Source: Adlercreutzia sp910585575 (GTDB taxonomy: Bacteria; Actinomycetota; Coriobacteriia; Coriobacteriales; Eggerthellaceae). Taken from it: a DNA stretch of 64,000 nucleotides. The notes beneath the pieces were generated by a model, which had not been told where the DNA came from, did not search any database, and saw nothing but the letters and a program-made list of their open reading frames with translations. The stretch is from NCBI RefSeq assembly GCF_951801035.1, contig NZ_CATOKT010000007.1. One strand, given 5' to 3'. Every line of letters begins with the position of its first letter. Positions within the stretch are counted from its first letter, which is position 1. Positions 33,666 through 42,051 of the stretch are shown piece after piece. The position numbers and the translations under genes were made by a program.

Positions 33666-34646
33666 ATGGCTGATATTTGGGTGGGCATCAACGGTGCCGG
33701 ACAGACGCTTCGTCAAGTGAACAAGGAGATGCTGGGCGCTGCCCGCGCTCTGGCCGACGCTCAGGGAGCGTCCGTTGCGGCAGTGGTATGGAACGACCCC
33801 GAGGGCGCGCTCGATGCCGAGGTGGCAGCTTGGGGCGCCGATCGCCTGGTGCGCGTCACGGCTTCCGAGGAGCGCTTGGGCGCCGAGGCGCTCGGTCGCA
33901 CCTTGGCCGCGCTGGCGGGTGAGGGAGCTCCCGCCGTGTTGCTTATGGCCGACGGCGCTGAGGCGCGCGAAGTGGCGCCGGCCCTGGCTCAGAAGCTGGG
34001 GGCGCCACTCGTGTCCGACGTGGTGGCTATCGAGGCGGCCGCGCCGGTGGTGTTCTCGCGTCTGCCCTATACGGCGAAGGTGGTGGAGCGCGTGGCGCTC
34101 AAGGACGGCGTGACGGCTCCCGTGGTGGCCACGGTGCGTCCCAAGGCTTTGCCCCTGGGCGAGGCCGTCGAGGGCCGTGCCGTCGAGGTGGTAACGGCCC
34201 CGGCCGACGCCGCCGCCTGTGCGAAGGCCATCCAGGACGTGGTGCGCTCGGCTTCTGACCGCGTGGATTTGGGCGAGGCCGACATCGTGGTGTCCGGCGG
34301 CCGCGGCTGCAAGGGCCCCGAGGGCTTTGCGGTTATCGAAGCTCTGGCCGACTCCCTGGGGGGTGCCGTGGGCGCCTCGCGTCCCGCCGTGGACGAGGGC
34401 TGGGTGGACATCCAGTACCAGGTGGGCCAGACCGGCAAGACCGTGGCCCCCACGCTCTACATTGCCTGCGGCATTTCCGGATCCATTCAGCACATGGCCG
34501 GCATGGCCGCTTCCAAGTGCGTGGTGGCCATCAACAAAGACCCCGAGGCCGAGATCTTCGAGCTGGCCGACTACGGCATTGTGGCTGATTTGTTCGACGC
34601 CGTGCCCCTGCTCCAGAAGGAGCTGGCGGCCCGCGTTCAATCGTAG
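33666..34646 (+). CDS. etfA: Electron transfer flavoprotein alpha subunit
   Basis: The 326-residue ETF large subunit has the FAD domain: SGGRGCKGPEGF near residue 213, then ASRPAVDEGW, QVGQTGKTVAP, ACGISGSIQHMAG and AINKDPEAEIFELADYGIV, all canonical. It pairs with the preceding EtfB. ATG 33666 is preferred because GAAAGGG lies just upstream; the annotated frame also opens 5 codons earlier at that site. It is followed by the membrane Fe-S protein, which is the likely electron acceptor. Confidence 0.95.
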   Translation: MADIWVGINGAGQTLRQVNKEMLGAARALADAQGASVAAVVWNDPEGALDAEVAAWGADRLVRVTASEERLGAEALGRTLAALAGEGAPAVLLMADGAEAREVAPALAQKLGAPLVSDVVAIEAAAPVVFSRLPYTAKVVERVALKDGVTAPVVATVRPKALPLGEAVEGRAVEVVTAPADAAACAKAIQDVVRSASDRVDLGEADIVVSGGRGCKGPEGFAVIEALADSLGGAVGASRPAVDEGWVDIQYQVGQTGKTVAPTLYIACGISGSIQHMAGMAASKCVVAINKDPEAEIFELADYGIVADLFDAVPLLQKELAARVQS

Positions 34647-34679
34647 GGGAGCAAGCGAGGCAGAGGAGCGTGCGCACCG

Positions 34680-36758
34680 ATGGGCGAGACACCCACCCGT
34701 GAGGTACTGTGGAATATCGACAACAGCTGGATCATGTATCCGCTCTTTTTGCTGGCTCTGGGAGCGGCGGTGTTCTTCTTCGTGCGCCGTTGGCGCCTGT
34801 GGAAGATCGGCCAGCCCGAGGACCGCACCTCGCATTGGAAAGAGCGCCTGATTGGGGCCGCCAAAGACTCCCTGCTGCAAATTAAAGTGCTCGAGCGCAA
34901 GGGCTCGGGCATCATGCACCTGTTCATGTACGTGGCCATGATTATCCTTTTGGTGGCCACGGTAACCGTGGCGGCCCAGGCCGACTTGGGGCTGCCCACG
35001 GTGCAGGGCGACTTCTATCTGTACTTCCTGTCCCTGACGGTGGACTTGGCCGGCGCCGCTTTCTGCATGGCCATGATCGGCTGCATCATTCGCCGTCTGG
35101 TGAACAAAAGCCTGGACACGAAACCCCAGGACATCATCGTGCTGGTGGCGCTGCTGGTCATTGGCATCACGGGCTTCATCGTCGAGGGCATGCGCATCGA
35201 GGCCACGGACGATCCGTGGCGCGCCTGGTCGCCCATTGGCAGTCTTTTCGCTCAGCTGTTCGTTACCTGGACGCCCGAGCAGCTGCATGTGGCTCATCAG
35301 CTCTTCTGGTGGTTCCACCTGGCCCTGGCCTTCGGCATCATCGCCTACTGGACCTATTCGAAGCTCGTCCATGTGCTGCTCGTGCCCGCTGCGGCCTTCT
35401 ATCGCTCGCTGGCGCCGAAGGGGGAACTGCCCTTCATCGACATGGAAGACGAGAACCTGCTGACCATGGGTGTGGGCACCTTGGAGGAGATGACCTGGAA
35501 GGACCTCTTCGACACCGAGGCCTGCACGCGCTGCAATCGCTGCCAGGAGGCCTGTCCCGCCTTCAATACCGGCAAGCCGCTCTCGCCGAAGGCCCTGATG
35601 CAGGATATGCTGGGCGAACTGGAGCAGCGCGGCCCCATCGTCTACAACGTGCAGCAGAAGGCTCGCAAGGCCCTGGCCGAAGGCGAGGAGATGCCTCCCA
35701 CGGCCGAGCTTCTGGAGCAGGCCGATCTGTCCGAGGCCGACCGCGCCATCGTCGACCGCACCTTGGTGGGCGACGTGATCAAGCCCGAGGCCCTGTGGTC
35801 GTGCACCACCTGCGCCTCGTGCATGGAAGAGTGCCCCGCCCTGCTCGAGCATGTGCCGAAGATTGTGAAAATGCGCACCTACCAGGTGTCCATGGAAAGC
35901 GCCTTCCCGCCGGAGGCCCAGGCCACCTTCCGCAACATGGAGAACAACGGCAATCCCTGGGGTCTGGGATGGCAAACCCGGGCGAAGTGGGCCGAGGGCC
36001 AGGACGTGCCCACCTTGGCCGAGCATCCCGAGGCCGAGTACCTGTACTGGCCCGGCTGCTCGGGAGCCTTCGACAGCCGTAACCGCAAGGTGACGCTGGC
36101 CCTGGTCAAGCTGCTGAAGAAAGCCGGCGTGGACTTCGCCATCCTGGGCAACGAGGAGAAGTGCTGCGGCGATTCGGCCCGACGCATGGGCAACGAGTTC
36201 GTCTATTTCATGCTGGCCAGTGAGAACATCGCCACGCTCCAGGCCTATGGGGTGAAGAAGATCATCGTGCAGTGCCCGCACTGCTACCAGTCTTTGGCCC
36301 GCGACTATCCGCAGCTGGGCGGAAACTTCGAAGTGATCCACTATAGCGAGCTTTTGGCCCAGTTGGTGCGCGAGGGGCGCCTGGAGGTGCCGCGCACGGT
36401 GAACGAGACGGTATGCTTCCACGATTCGTGCTACCTTGGCCGTTATCAGGACGTATACGATGCCCCGCGCCAGGTGATTGCGCAGACCGGTGCCACCGTG
36501 GTGGAGATGGAGCGCCATGGCAAGCACAGCTTCTGCTGCGGTGCCGGCGGCGGCCGTATGTGGCTTGAGGAGAATACCGGCGAGCGCATCAACGTGGCCC
36601 GCACCGAGCAGGCCTTGGCCACGGGGGCCGATGCCGTGGCGACGGCGTGCCCGTTCTGCCTGACCATGTTGGCCGATGGCATGACGACGCTCGAGGGGAA
36701 CAAGGATGTCCTGGACATCGCAGAACTTATGGCAGGGGCATGGGATGACGAATCATGA
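34680..36758 (+). CDS. Membrane Fe-S ETF:menaquinone oxidoreductase (EtfD/HdrD-like)
   Basis: The 692-residue protein has about five transmembrane helices in residues 15-245 (NarI/DsrM-like, with histidines that could bind heme b). A cytoplasmic part follows with two ferredoxin-type motifs, CTRCNRCQEACP from C282 and CTTCASCMEECP from C375. Two CCG domains follow: NEEKCCGD near 495, and HDSCYLGR near 580 with CCGAGGGR near 619. This is the layout of EtfD/EMO proteins, which pass electrons from EtfAB to menaquinone. The gene directly follows etfB-etfA. Heterodisulfide-reductase-D or glycolate-oxidase-F names may be given to it, but the context favours the ETF role. Its stop codon overlaps the next start. 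Confidence 0.87.
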   Translation: MGETPTREVLWNIDNSWIMYPLFLLALGAAVFFFVRRWRLWKIGQPEDRTSHWKERLIGAAKDSLLQIKVLERKGSGIMHLFMYVAMIILLVATVTVAAQADLGLPTVQGDFYLYFLSLTVDLAGAAFCMAMIGCIIRRLVNKSLDTKPQDIIVLVALLVIGITGFIVEGMRIEATDDPWRAWSPIGSLFAQLFVTWTPEQLHVAHQLFWWFHLALAFGIIAYWTYSKLVHVLLVPAAAFYRSLAPKGELPFIDMEDENLLTMGVGTLEEMTWKDLFDTEACTRCNRCQEACPAFNTGKPLSPKALMQDMLGELEQRGPIVYNVQQKARKALAEGEEMPPTAELLEQADLSEADRAIVDRTLVGDVIKPEALWSCTTCASCMEECPALLEHVPKIVKMRTYQVSMESAFPPEAQATFRNMENNGNPWGLGWQTRAKWAEGQDVPTLAEHPEAEYLYWPGCSGAFDSRNRKVTLALVKLLKKAGVDFAILGNEEKCCGDSARRMGNEFVYFMLASENIATLQAYGVKKIIVQCPHCYQSLARDYPQLGGNFEVIHYSELLAQLVREGRLEVPRTVNETVCFHDSCYLGRYQDVYDAPRQVIAQTGATVVEMERHGKHSFCCGAGGGRMWLEENTGERINVARTEQALATGADAVATACPFCLTMLADGMTTLEGNKDVLDIAELMAGAWDDES

Positions 36759-37692
36759 GAGAACGTGCACGGTAAGGGACGCCATTAGTCCCGGCTGCTG
36801 GCTTACCTACGACATCGAGGCACCCACGGCCGAGCGCGCGCGGCAATTTCTGGCCGACCCGGCGGCAGTCGAGGTGGTGGAGCCGCGCTATGCGGCCACG
36901 GTGCTGCTGGTAAGCGCCGCGCGGCCGCACCATCGCGCCTGGGAGCGCGACGAATTCGGCCGCTTGGGCGAGCCCGTCTTGGAGCCGGCCCAGGGGCCGG
37001 TGGACGTGTTCATGCTGCGACGCGCCTCCACCATGGCCTTTGTGCCCGATGCCGTTGTGTTCCCCGGCGGCGGCATGGACCCGTCTGACCGCGAGTTCGA
37101 CGGCGCCTGGGGAGGTCCGGACCCCGAGACCTGGGCCCAGGCCATGGACTGCACGCCGGATCTGGCCCAGGCGGTGCTGGTGGCGGCGGCGCGCGAACTG
37201 TTCGAGGAGAGCGGCGTGCTGCTGGCCTCCACGGCCGACGGCGCCATGGCGCGGGATGCGCGCGGCGATCACTGGGCCTTCGAGCGCGCGGCCATTGCCG
37301 AGCGCTCGCTGTTGTTCGGCGAATTCCTGAATCGGGAGGGGCTCGTGCTGCGCAGCGACCTTCTGCACCTGCGCTCCCATTGGGTGACGCCGCCCAGCGA
37401 GACGCGCCGTTACAACACCTACTTCTTCCTGGCGCGCCTGCCCGAGGGACAGCATGCCGACGGACGCACTTCCGAGGCCGTCGAGTCCTCCTGGATTACG
37501 CCCAACGAGGCGTTTGCCCGGTTTGACGACGGGTATCTCAAGCTGGTGCCTCCCACCATTTCCAACCTGCGCTCTCTGGCCAAGGCAACCTCGGTGGACG
37601 ATGCCTGCGCGCTGCCCTTCGACGGCCACGTGCGCCCTATGCCCACCGAGACCGCCGACGGCTCCATCGCGATGATGTGCGAGGTGGTCTGA
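36745..37692 (+). CDS. Nudix hydrolase, NUDT19/CoA-pyrophosphatase-like
   Basis: The 315-residue product contains a Nudix box split by an insertion: GGGMDPSD near residue 108, then AAARELFEESGVLL near residue 150 with the catalytic REXXEE glutamates. The insertion and large size match NUDT19-like enzymes, some of which cleave coenzyme A and CoA esters to phosphopantetheine parts. ATG 36745 lies inside the end of the EtfD-like gene (14-base overlap), so translation is coupled. The next gene, an MBL hydrolase, starts 2 bases after its stop. CoA turnover would fit the operon, but substrate is inferred. Confidence 0.83.
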   Translation: MTNHERTCTVRDAISPGCWLTYDIEAPTAERARQFLADPAAVEVVEPRYAATVLLVSAARPHHRAWERDEFGRLGEPVLEPAQGPVDVFMLRRASTMAFVPDAVVFPGGGMDPSDREFDGAWGGPDPETWAQAMDCTPDLAQAVLVAAARELFEESGVLLASTADGAMARDARGDHWAFERAAIAERSLLFGEFLNREGLVLRSDLLHLRSHWVTPPSETRRYNTYFFLARLPEGQHADGRTSEAVESSWITPNEAFARFDDGYLKLVPPTISNLRSLAKATSVDDACALPFDGHVRPMPTETADGSIAMMCEVV

Positions 37693-37694
37693 TC

Positions 37695-38522
37695 ATGGCT
37701 GCTCGTCTTGGCGAAATACCGGCCAACGAGGCCTTTGTCGGTCCCTACGCCCAATGCGTGCGCCACGAGAACGTGTCGCCGCTGACCTATCGGGGCACGA
37801 ACAGCTGGGTCTTGGCCGAGCCCGGAGAGAAGCGCTGCGTGGTGGTGGATCCCGGCCCTCCCGATGAGAGCTGCGTCGATCGTCTGGCGGCGGCCTGCCG
37901 TCGCCGGGGGCTCGAGGTGGCCGCCATTCTGCTGACCCACGACCATTTCGACCACGCCGGCTGCGCCAGCTTGGCCTCGCGGGTGTTCAGCGCGCCCATT
38001 CTCTCGGCCAAGCACGGGACGCTTAGCGAGGGGCCCTTGGTCTTCGATGACATGTCGCTGGCGCTGGAAGTGGTACCGCTGCCAGGGCATTCCAGCGACT
38101 CGGTGGGTATCTACGTGCCCGATGGCGATCTGGTAGTCACCGGCGACATGCTGTTCGCCCAAAGCTCCACCATGGTCTATTGGCCCGACGGGCGCTTGGA
38201 GGCCTACCTGAACAGCTTGGACAAGCTTGCTGCGCTCGTGCGCGATCAGGGCGTGCGGCAGCTGCTGACCGGTCACGGGCCCGTCATCGAGAACCCGGGG
38301 ATGCGCATCGAGCAGGCGCGCCGCCATCGCATTCAGCGGCTGAACCAGGTGGTGTCGGCGGTGCGCAGCGGCATTCCGGCCGAGGCGGAGCCTTTGGTGG
38401 ACGCCGTGTACAACGACGTGCCCCCCAATTTGCACGAGGGCGCCCTGCGAAGCGTGAACGCTCAGCTTCGTTACGCATTCGACCAGGGAATTCTCGAGGA
38501 GCATCGCGAGCGAGCGCGATAG
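37695..38522 (+). CDS. MBL-fold metallo-hydrolase (LACTB2/glyoxalase-II-like)
   Basis: The 275-residue product carries the metallo-beta-lactamase metal site THDHFDHAG near residue 82, a second histidine in PLPGHSSDSVG, the aspartate in TGDMLF and a last histidine in LTGHGPVIE. A C-terminal winged-helix-like segment (RRHRIQRLNQVV) is typical of LACTB2-type proteins, which act on RNA or thioesters. The start ATG 37695 is 2 bases after the Nudix stop. Nudix-MBL pairs next to ETF genes suggest acyl-CoA or thioester housekeeping; the substrate is not determined. Confidence 0.83.
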   Translation: MAARLGEIPANEAFVGPYAQCVRHENVSPLTYRGTNSWVLAEPGEKRCVVVDPGPPDESCVDRLAAACRRRGLEVAAILLTHDHFDHAGCASLASRVFSAPILSAKHGTLSEGPLVFDDMSLALEVVPLPGHSSDSVGIYVPDGDLVVTGDMLFAQSSTMVYWPDGRLEAYLNSLDKLAALVRDQGVRQLLTGHGPVIENPGMRIEQARRHRIQRLNQVVSAVRSGIPAEAEPLVDAVYNDVPPNLHEGALRSVNAQLRYAFDQGILEEHRERAR

Positions 38523-38717
38523 ATGCGCTTCAGGGCCTCAGCGGGTTGGTCCAGGCGCGCGCGTGGGGCGACTGGGGCGGCTGGGGCATGCGACGGTCGG
38601 TTCGCGTGGCCGTCCGCGGCGTCAAGGACTTCGCTGAACGTTTCGTCTGTCGATGGTTTCCCATCGCTTTGAGCGTTTTGAAGCATAGAGAAGGATACAT
38701 GGAGAGGAAGGAAGAGT

Positions 38718-39860
38718 ATGGCCGTTACCATGACCGAAGAGCAGAAGGAGCTTGTCCAACTGGTGCGCGATGTGGCGCGCAACGAGGTGATGCCCCACGT
38801 GGCCGCCGCTGATGAGGCGGGGGAGTGCCCGCGAGAGCTGTTCCAGTGGGGCTTCGATATGGGCCTGCATATGGTGGAGATCCCCGAGGAGTTCGGCGGT
38901 ATGGGCCTGGACTACGAGACCTGCGCCATGATATTCGAGGAGCTGGCCTGGGTGGATGCCGCCTACGCTGACACCTTTGTCACCAACTTCGTGGCCTTCC
39001 GCAACATCCATCTCCATGGCACGCCCGAGCAGGCCCAGCACTTCGTGGAACTAACTGAGAACAACGGCTTCGCCGCCTTCTGCCTGTCCGAGGCCTGTGC
39101 CGGCTCCGATGTGGCCGCCATGCGCACCACGGCGGTACGCGACGGCGACGAGTACGTGATCAACGGCACGAAGACCTTCATCACCAACGGCTCCATCTCT
39201 TCGGCCTATGTGGTGTTCGCCAAGACCGACCCCGAGGCCGGCGGCCGCGGCATTACCGGCTTCCTCATCGACGGCGATACCCCGGGCCTGTCGGCCGGCG
39301 CCAAGGAGCACAAGATGGGCTTCCGCCTGTCGGACACCACAGAGGTGGTGCTCGAGAACGTGCGCGTGCCCGCCTCGGCCGTCATTGGCGAGGAGGGCAA
39401 GGGCATGAGCATTGCCCTGAACGCCCTCAACCTGTCCCGCGCCTTCATCTCCACCCTGGCCGTGGGCATCATGCAGCGCGCCCTGGACGAGGCCGTGACC
39501 TACGCCAAGCAGCGCAAGCAGTTCGGCAAGCGCCTCATCGACATGGAGATGGTGCAGCAGATGCTGGCCGATATGGCCATCAAGACCGAGACCTCCCGTA
39601 TTCTGGTGAACAACTGCATGCGCCAGATGGATGCTGGGCAGATGGTGCGCAAGGAAGGCGCCATCGTGAAGACCTTCGTCACCGATGCCATGCAGGAAGT
39701 GGTGAGCAACGCCGTTCAGGTGTTCGGCGGCTACGGCTACTCCAAGGACTACCCCGTAGAGAAGCTCATGCGCGACGCCAAGATCTTCCAGATCTTCGAA
39801 GGCTCCAACCAAATCCAGCGTATGACCATCGCCAAGGAACTCGACCGCGAATACAAATAG
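38718..39860 (+). CDS. Acyl-CoA dehydrogenase (short-chain type)
   Basis: The 380-residue flavoenzyme is a canonical butyryl/short-chain acyl-CoA dehydrogenase. It has FCLSEACAGSDVAAMRTTA near residue 118, NGTKTFITNG, KQRKQFGKRLIDMEMVQQML near 260, and the catalytic glutamate in QIFEGSNQIQR near residue 366. It dehydrogenates acyl-CoA to enoyl-CoA and should hand electrons to the EtfBA just upstream, and through the EtfD-like protein to menaquinone. GAGAGGAAGGAAG precedes the start. It lies 195 bases after the MBL gene. Confidence 0.92.
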   Translation: MAVTMTEEQKELVQLVRDVARNEVMPHVAAADEAGECPRELFQWGFDMGLHMVEIPEEFGGMGLDYETCAMIFEELAWVDAAYADTFVTNFVAFRNIHLHGTPEQAQHFVELTENNGFAAFCLSEACAGSDVAAMRTTAVRDGDEYVINGTKTFITNGSISSAYVVFAKTDPEAGGRGITGFLIDGDTPGLSAGAKEHKMGFRLSDTTEVVLENVRVPASAVIGEEGKGMSIALNALNLSRAFISTLAVGIMQRALDEAVTYAKQRKQFGKRLIDMEMVQQMLADMAIKTETSRILVNNCMRQMDAGQMVRKEGAIVKTFVTDAMQEVVSNAVQVFGGYGYSKDYPVEKLMRDAKIFQIFEGSNQIQRMTIAKELDREYK

Positions 39861-39879
39861 CTTGCAACTCCCCGAAGTC

Positions 39880-39989
39880 GGGGGTGTCGGGTATGCCGAT
39901 TCGCTCAAACAGTCCTCGCTTTGTGAAACAGCCCACTGGGCTGTTTCAGTCGCTGCGGAACTCGCTCGGTCGGCACACCCGGCACCCCC
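39880..39989 (+). repeat. 110-bp structured repeat, copy 2
   Basis: Outer arms 39880-39899 and 39970-39989 pair; the arm sequence differs from copy 1 at positions where the partner differs too (GGGGGTG with CACCCCC, against GGGG-CAC with GTGTCCCC). The central hairpin GAAACAGCCCA/TGGGCTGTTTC is at 39925-39947. It is right after an acyl-CoA dehydrogenase gene. Confidence 0.85.
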
Positions 39990-40041
39990 TCTGCGCCTGC
40001 ACTCAGCTGAGAAAACGCTAAGCGGGCTATCGGGTATGCCA

Positions 40042-40175
40042 GGTTCCCAAATTGCCCGCTTTGGTTCCCTTGTTCATTTTCAAGAAAGAATCTGACCTGG
40101 TGTTTTGCCAGAAGAGGGAACCAAAGCGGGCTTTCTTGTCGCTTGTTGGGGTACCAAACAGGTTGATCTGGGAAC
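40042..40175. repeat. 135-bp inverted-repeat element, copy 3 (inverted)
   Basis: In reverse orientation this matches the elements at 7470 and 24648. The core on the minus strand reads GGCAAAACACCAGGTCAGAT. Ends are GGTTCCCAAATTGCCCGC and CTGGGAAC, with an inner arm GGGAACCAAAGCGGGC at about 40116-40131. It is in a convergent gene gap, like the others. Confidence 0.78.
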
Positions 40176-40227
40176 TAACGTCGCAGGGATTTGGGCAGCC
40201 CGTCCCCGGGGAGCTTCAAGCGCATAC

Positions 40228-40255
40228 GAGAAAAGGGCCCGCGGGCCCTTTTCTC
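40228..40255. terminator. Bidirectional terminator between convergent genes
   Basis: GAGAAAAGGGCCCGC is followed directly by its complement GCGGGCCCTTTTCTC: a perfect palindrome with T-rich exits on both strands. Confidence 0.85.
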
Positions 40256-40285
40256 TTGCTGGTGGATGGTTGTCCGAAGCCTGAG

Positions 40286-41923
40286 CTAGATCTCGCTTTC
40301 CATGCGGGCCTTCAGCTCTTGGGCCAGCACGAAGCGCTTCACCTTGCCCGTGGCGGTGACGGCGATCTCGGCGATGACCTCGACGCGCTCGGGCCACAGA
40401 CGCTTGGCGATGTGCTTGGTCTGCAGGTAGGCGATGAGGTCCTCCTTGCTGGGCGGGTTCAGCGGATCGGTGGGCACAATGAAGGTGCAGATGCGCTCGC
40501 CCAGGCGCTCGTCGGGCATGCCGATGGTGGCGCTGGTGGCCAGACCGGGGCAGCCGATGAGGTCGTCGTCCACCTCGCGGGCCGAGATGTTCTCGCCGCC
40601 GCGGATGATGACTTCCTTCTTACGGCCGTTGATGCGGATGCGGCCTTCCTCGTCCTGGTAGCACAAATCGCCGCTGAAGAACCAGCCCTCGTCGTCGAGG
40701 GATTCGTCGGTGCGGTCGCGCTCGTTCAGGTAGCCCACGAACATATGGGGGCCGCGGGAGATTTCCTCGCCCTGGACGCCGCGCTCCACCTCGTTGCCGA
40801 ACTCGTCGACCACGCGCACCTCGATGCCCTCGAAGGGCACGCCGGACCAGGCGCCGTTCCACTCGATGCAGTTCGCTGGCGGCACGTAGACGTGCGGGCA
40901 GCTTTCCGTGGAGCCATAGATCTCGCACAGCAGAATGCCGTGCTTGTAGGCCAGCTCGATGAGCGAGGCGGGCAGGGGAGCGCCGCCGCAGCCGAAGAGG
41001 TTCAGTGTCTCGAACTTGAGGCTTTCATCGGCCTCCAGCACGTTGAGCATATCGTAGATGAAGGGCGTGGCCGACATGGACCAGGTGACCCCTTCTCGGT
41101 TCATCAGCTCGATGGCCTCGCGAGGATGGAAGTCCTGCTGAAGCACGGAGCGGCCGCCCAGAAGCATAGGGGAGATGAGGCCGTGGAAAAAGCCCGTGGC
41201 GTGGTTCAGCGGCGAGGGCATAAACATGACATCGTGGCTCGTGCGCAGAAGCTCGCGGGTGAAGACGCGCTCCGAGAACAGGATGTTGTTGTGGGTGAGC
41301 ATGGCCTGCTTGGGCTTGCCCGTGGTGCCCGAGGTGGGCAGGATGCATGCCACGGAGTCGGCCGAGACGTTCGGGTACTCCGTCAGTGGCTCGCAGGTGG
41401 CGAAGATGTCCTCGAAGGTGGGCAAATCGCTGTGGCTCGGGGCCACCTTGGCCAGGACGGCAATGGCCTTCAAAGACGGAATTTGGTCGCGGACCGAGAG
41501 AATCTGGGCCTCGTAGTCCACATTGTGAGAGAACGTGGGCGCCAGGTAGGCGCGGGAGCCCACCAGGTTCATGGCGTATTCCAGGTCCACGTCGTTGTAG
41601 TTGCGCGGTACCGGGTGCAGCACGCCGCCCGCTTTGAGGACCGCCACGTAGGCAATGCAGAACTCGGCCCAGGTGGGAAACTGCATGGTGATCACATCGC
41701 CGGGCTCGATGCCCTGGGCCACCAGCCAGGCAGCAAGACGCGAGGCCTTGTCGTCGATCTCACCGTAGGTGTAGCGGGCGCCTTGGTCGTCGCAGACGTA
41801 CTCCTGTTCGGCCAGGGCCGCGGCCTGGCGATGCCACACATCGGCGATGGTGTCCTCGGTCCAGTACCCCTGCTCGTAGTACTTCTTCTTCTGGTCTTCG
41901 TTGATTTTCAGATCTTCAATCAT
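40286..41923 (-). CDS. AMP-forming acyl-CoA ligase, FadK/YdiD-like (paralogue 1)
   Basis: This 545-residue ANL ligase resembles E. coli FadK. It has the phosphate loop TSGTTGKPKQAMLTHNNIL near residues 195-213, PSPLNHATGFFHG, YGSTESCPHVYVPP and the hinge region FFSGDLCYQDEEGRIRINGR-KKEVIIRGGENISARE. It activates a short- or medium-chain carboxylic acid to its CoA ester. AGAAGGGG precedes ATG 41923. It is downstream of a close paralogue on the same strand, 128 bases away; the N-termini start with the same DLKINE pattern, so they arose by tandem duplication. Confidence 0.9.
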   Translation of the reverse strand: MIEDLKINEDQKKKYYEQGYWTEDTIADVWHRQAAALAEQEYVCDDQGARYTYGEIDDKASRLAAWLVAQGIEPGDVITMQFPTWAEFCIAYVAVLKAGGVLHPVPRNYNDVDLEYAMNLVGSRAYLAPTFSHNVDYEAQILSVRDQIPSLKAIAVLAKVAPSHSDLPTFEDIFATCEPLTEYPNVSADSVACILPTSGTTGKPKQAMLTHNNILFSERVFTRELLRTSHDVMFMPSPLNHATGFFHGLISPMLLGGRSVLQQDFHPREAIELMNREGVTWSMSATPFIYDMLNVLEADESLKFETLNLFGCGGAPLPASLIELAYKHGILLCEIYGSTESCPHVYVPPANCIEWNGAWSGVPFEGIEVRVVDEFGNEVERGVQGEEISRGPHMFVGYLNERDRTDESLDDEGWFFSGDLCYQDEEGRIRINGRKKEVIIRGGENISAREVDDDLIGCPGLATSATIGMPDERLGERICTFIVPTDPLNPPSKEDLIAYLQTKHIAKRLWPERVEVIAEIAVTATGKVKRFVLAQELKARMESEI

Positions 41924-42051
41924 GCCAGCCCCTTCTGACTTCTCTCTTCTTCGGCTTTCCTCCCCAAGAGCCGAATTACCCTGTTGACACTATGATACCT
42001 ACGTTTGACCTCCCTGATCATCGTAGGTGAACGTGCTTCGATAGGAATGTT

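Noticed and set aside
33621..36527. Minus-strand open frame of 968 codons opposite etfA and the EtfD-like gene
   Set aside because: Shadow frame on the reverse strand of strongly supported genes; composition is typical of antisense of high-GC coding DNA.
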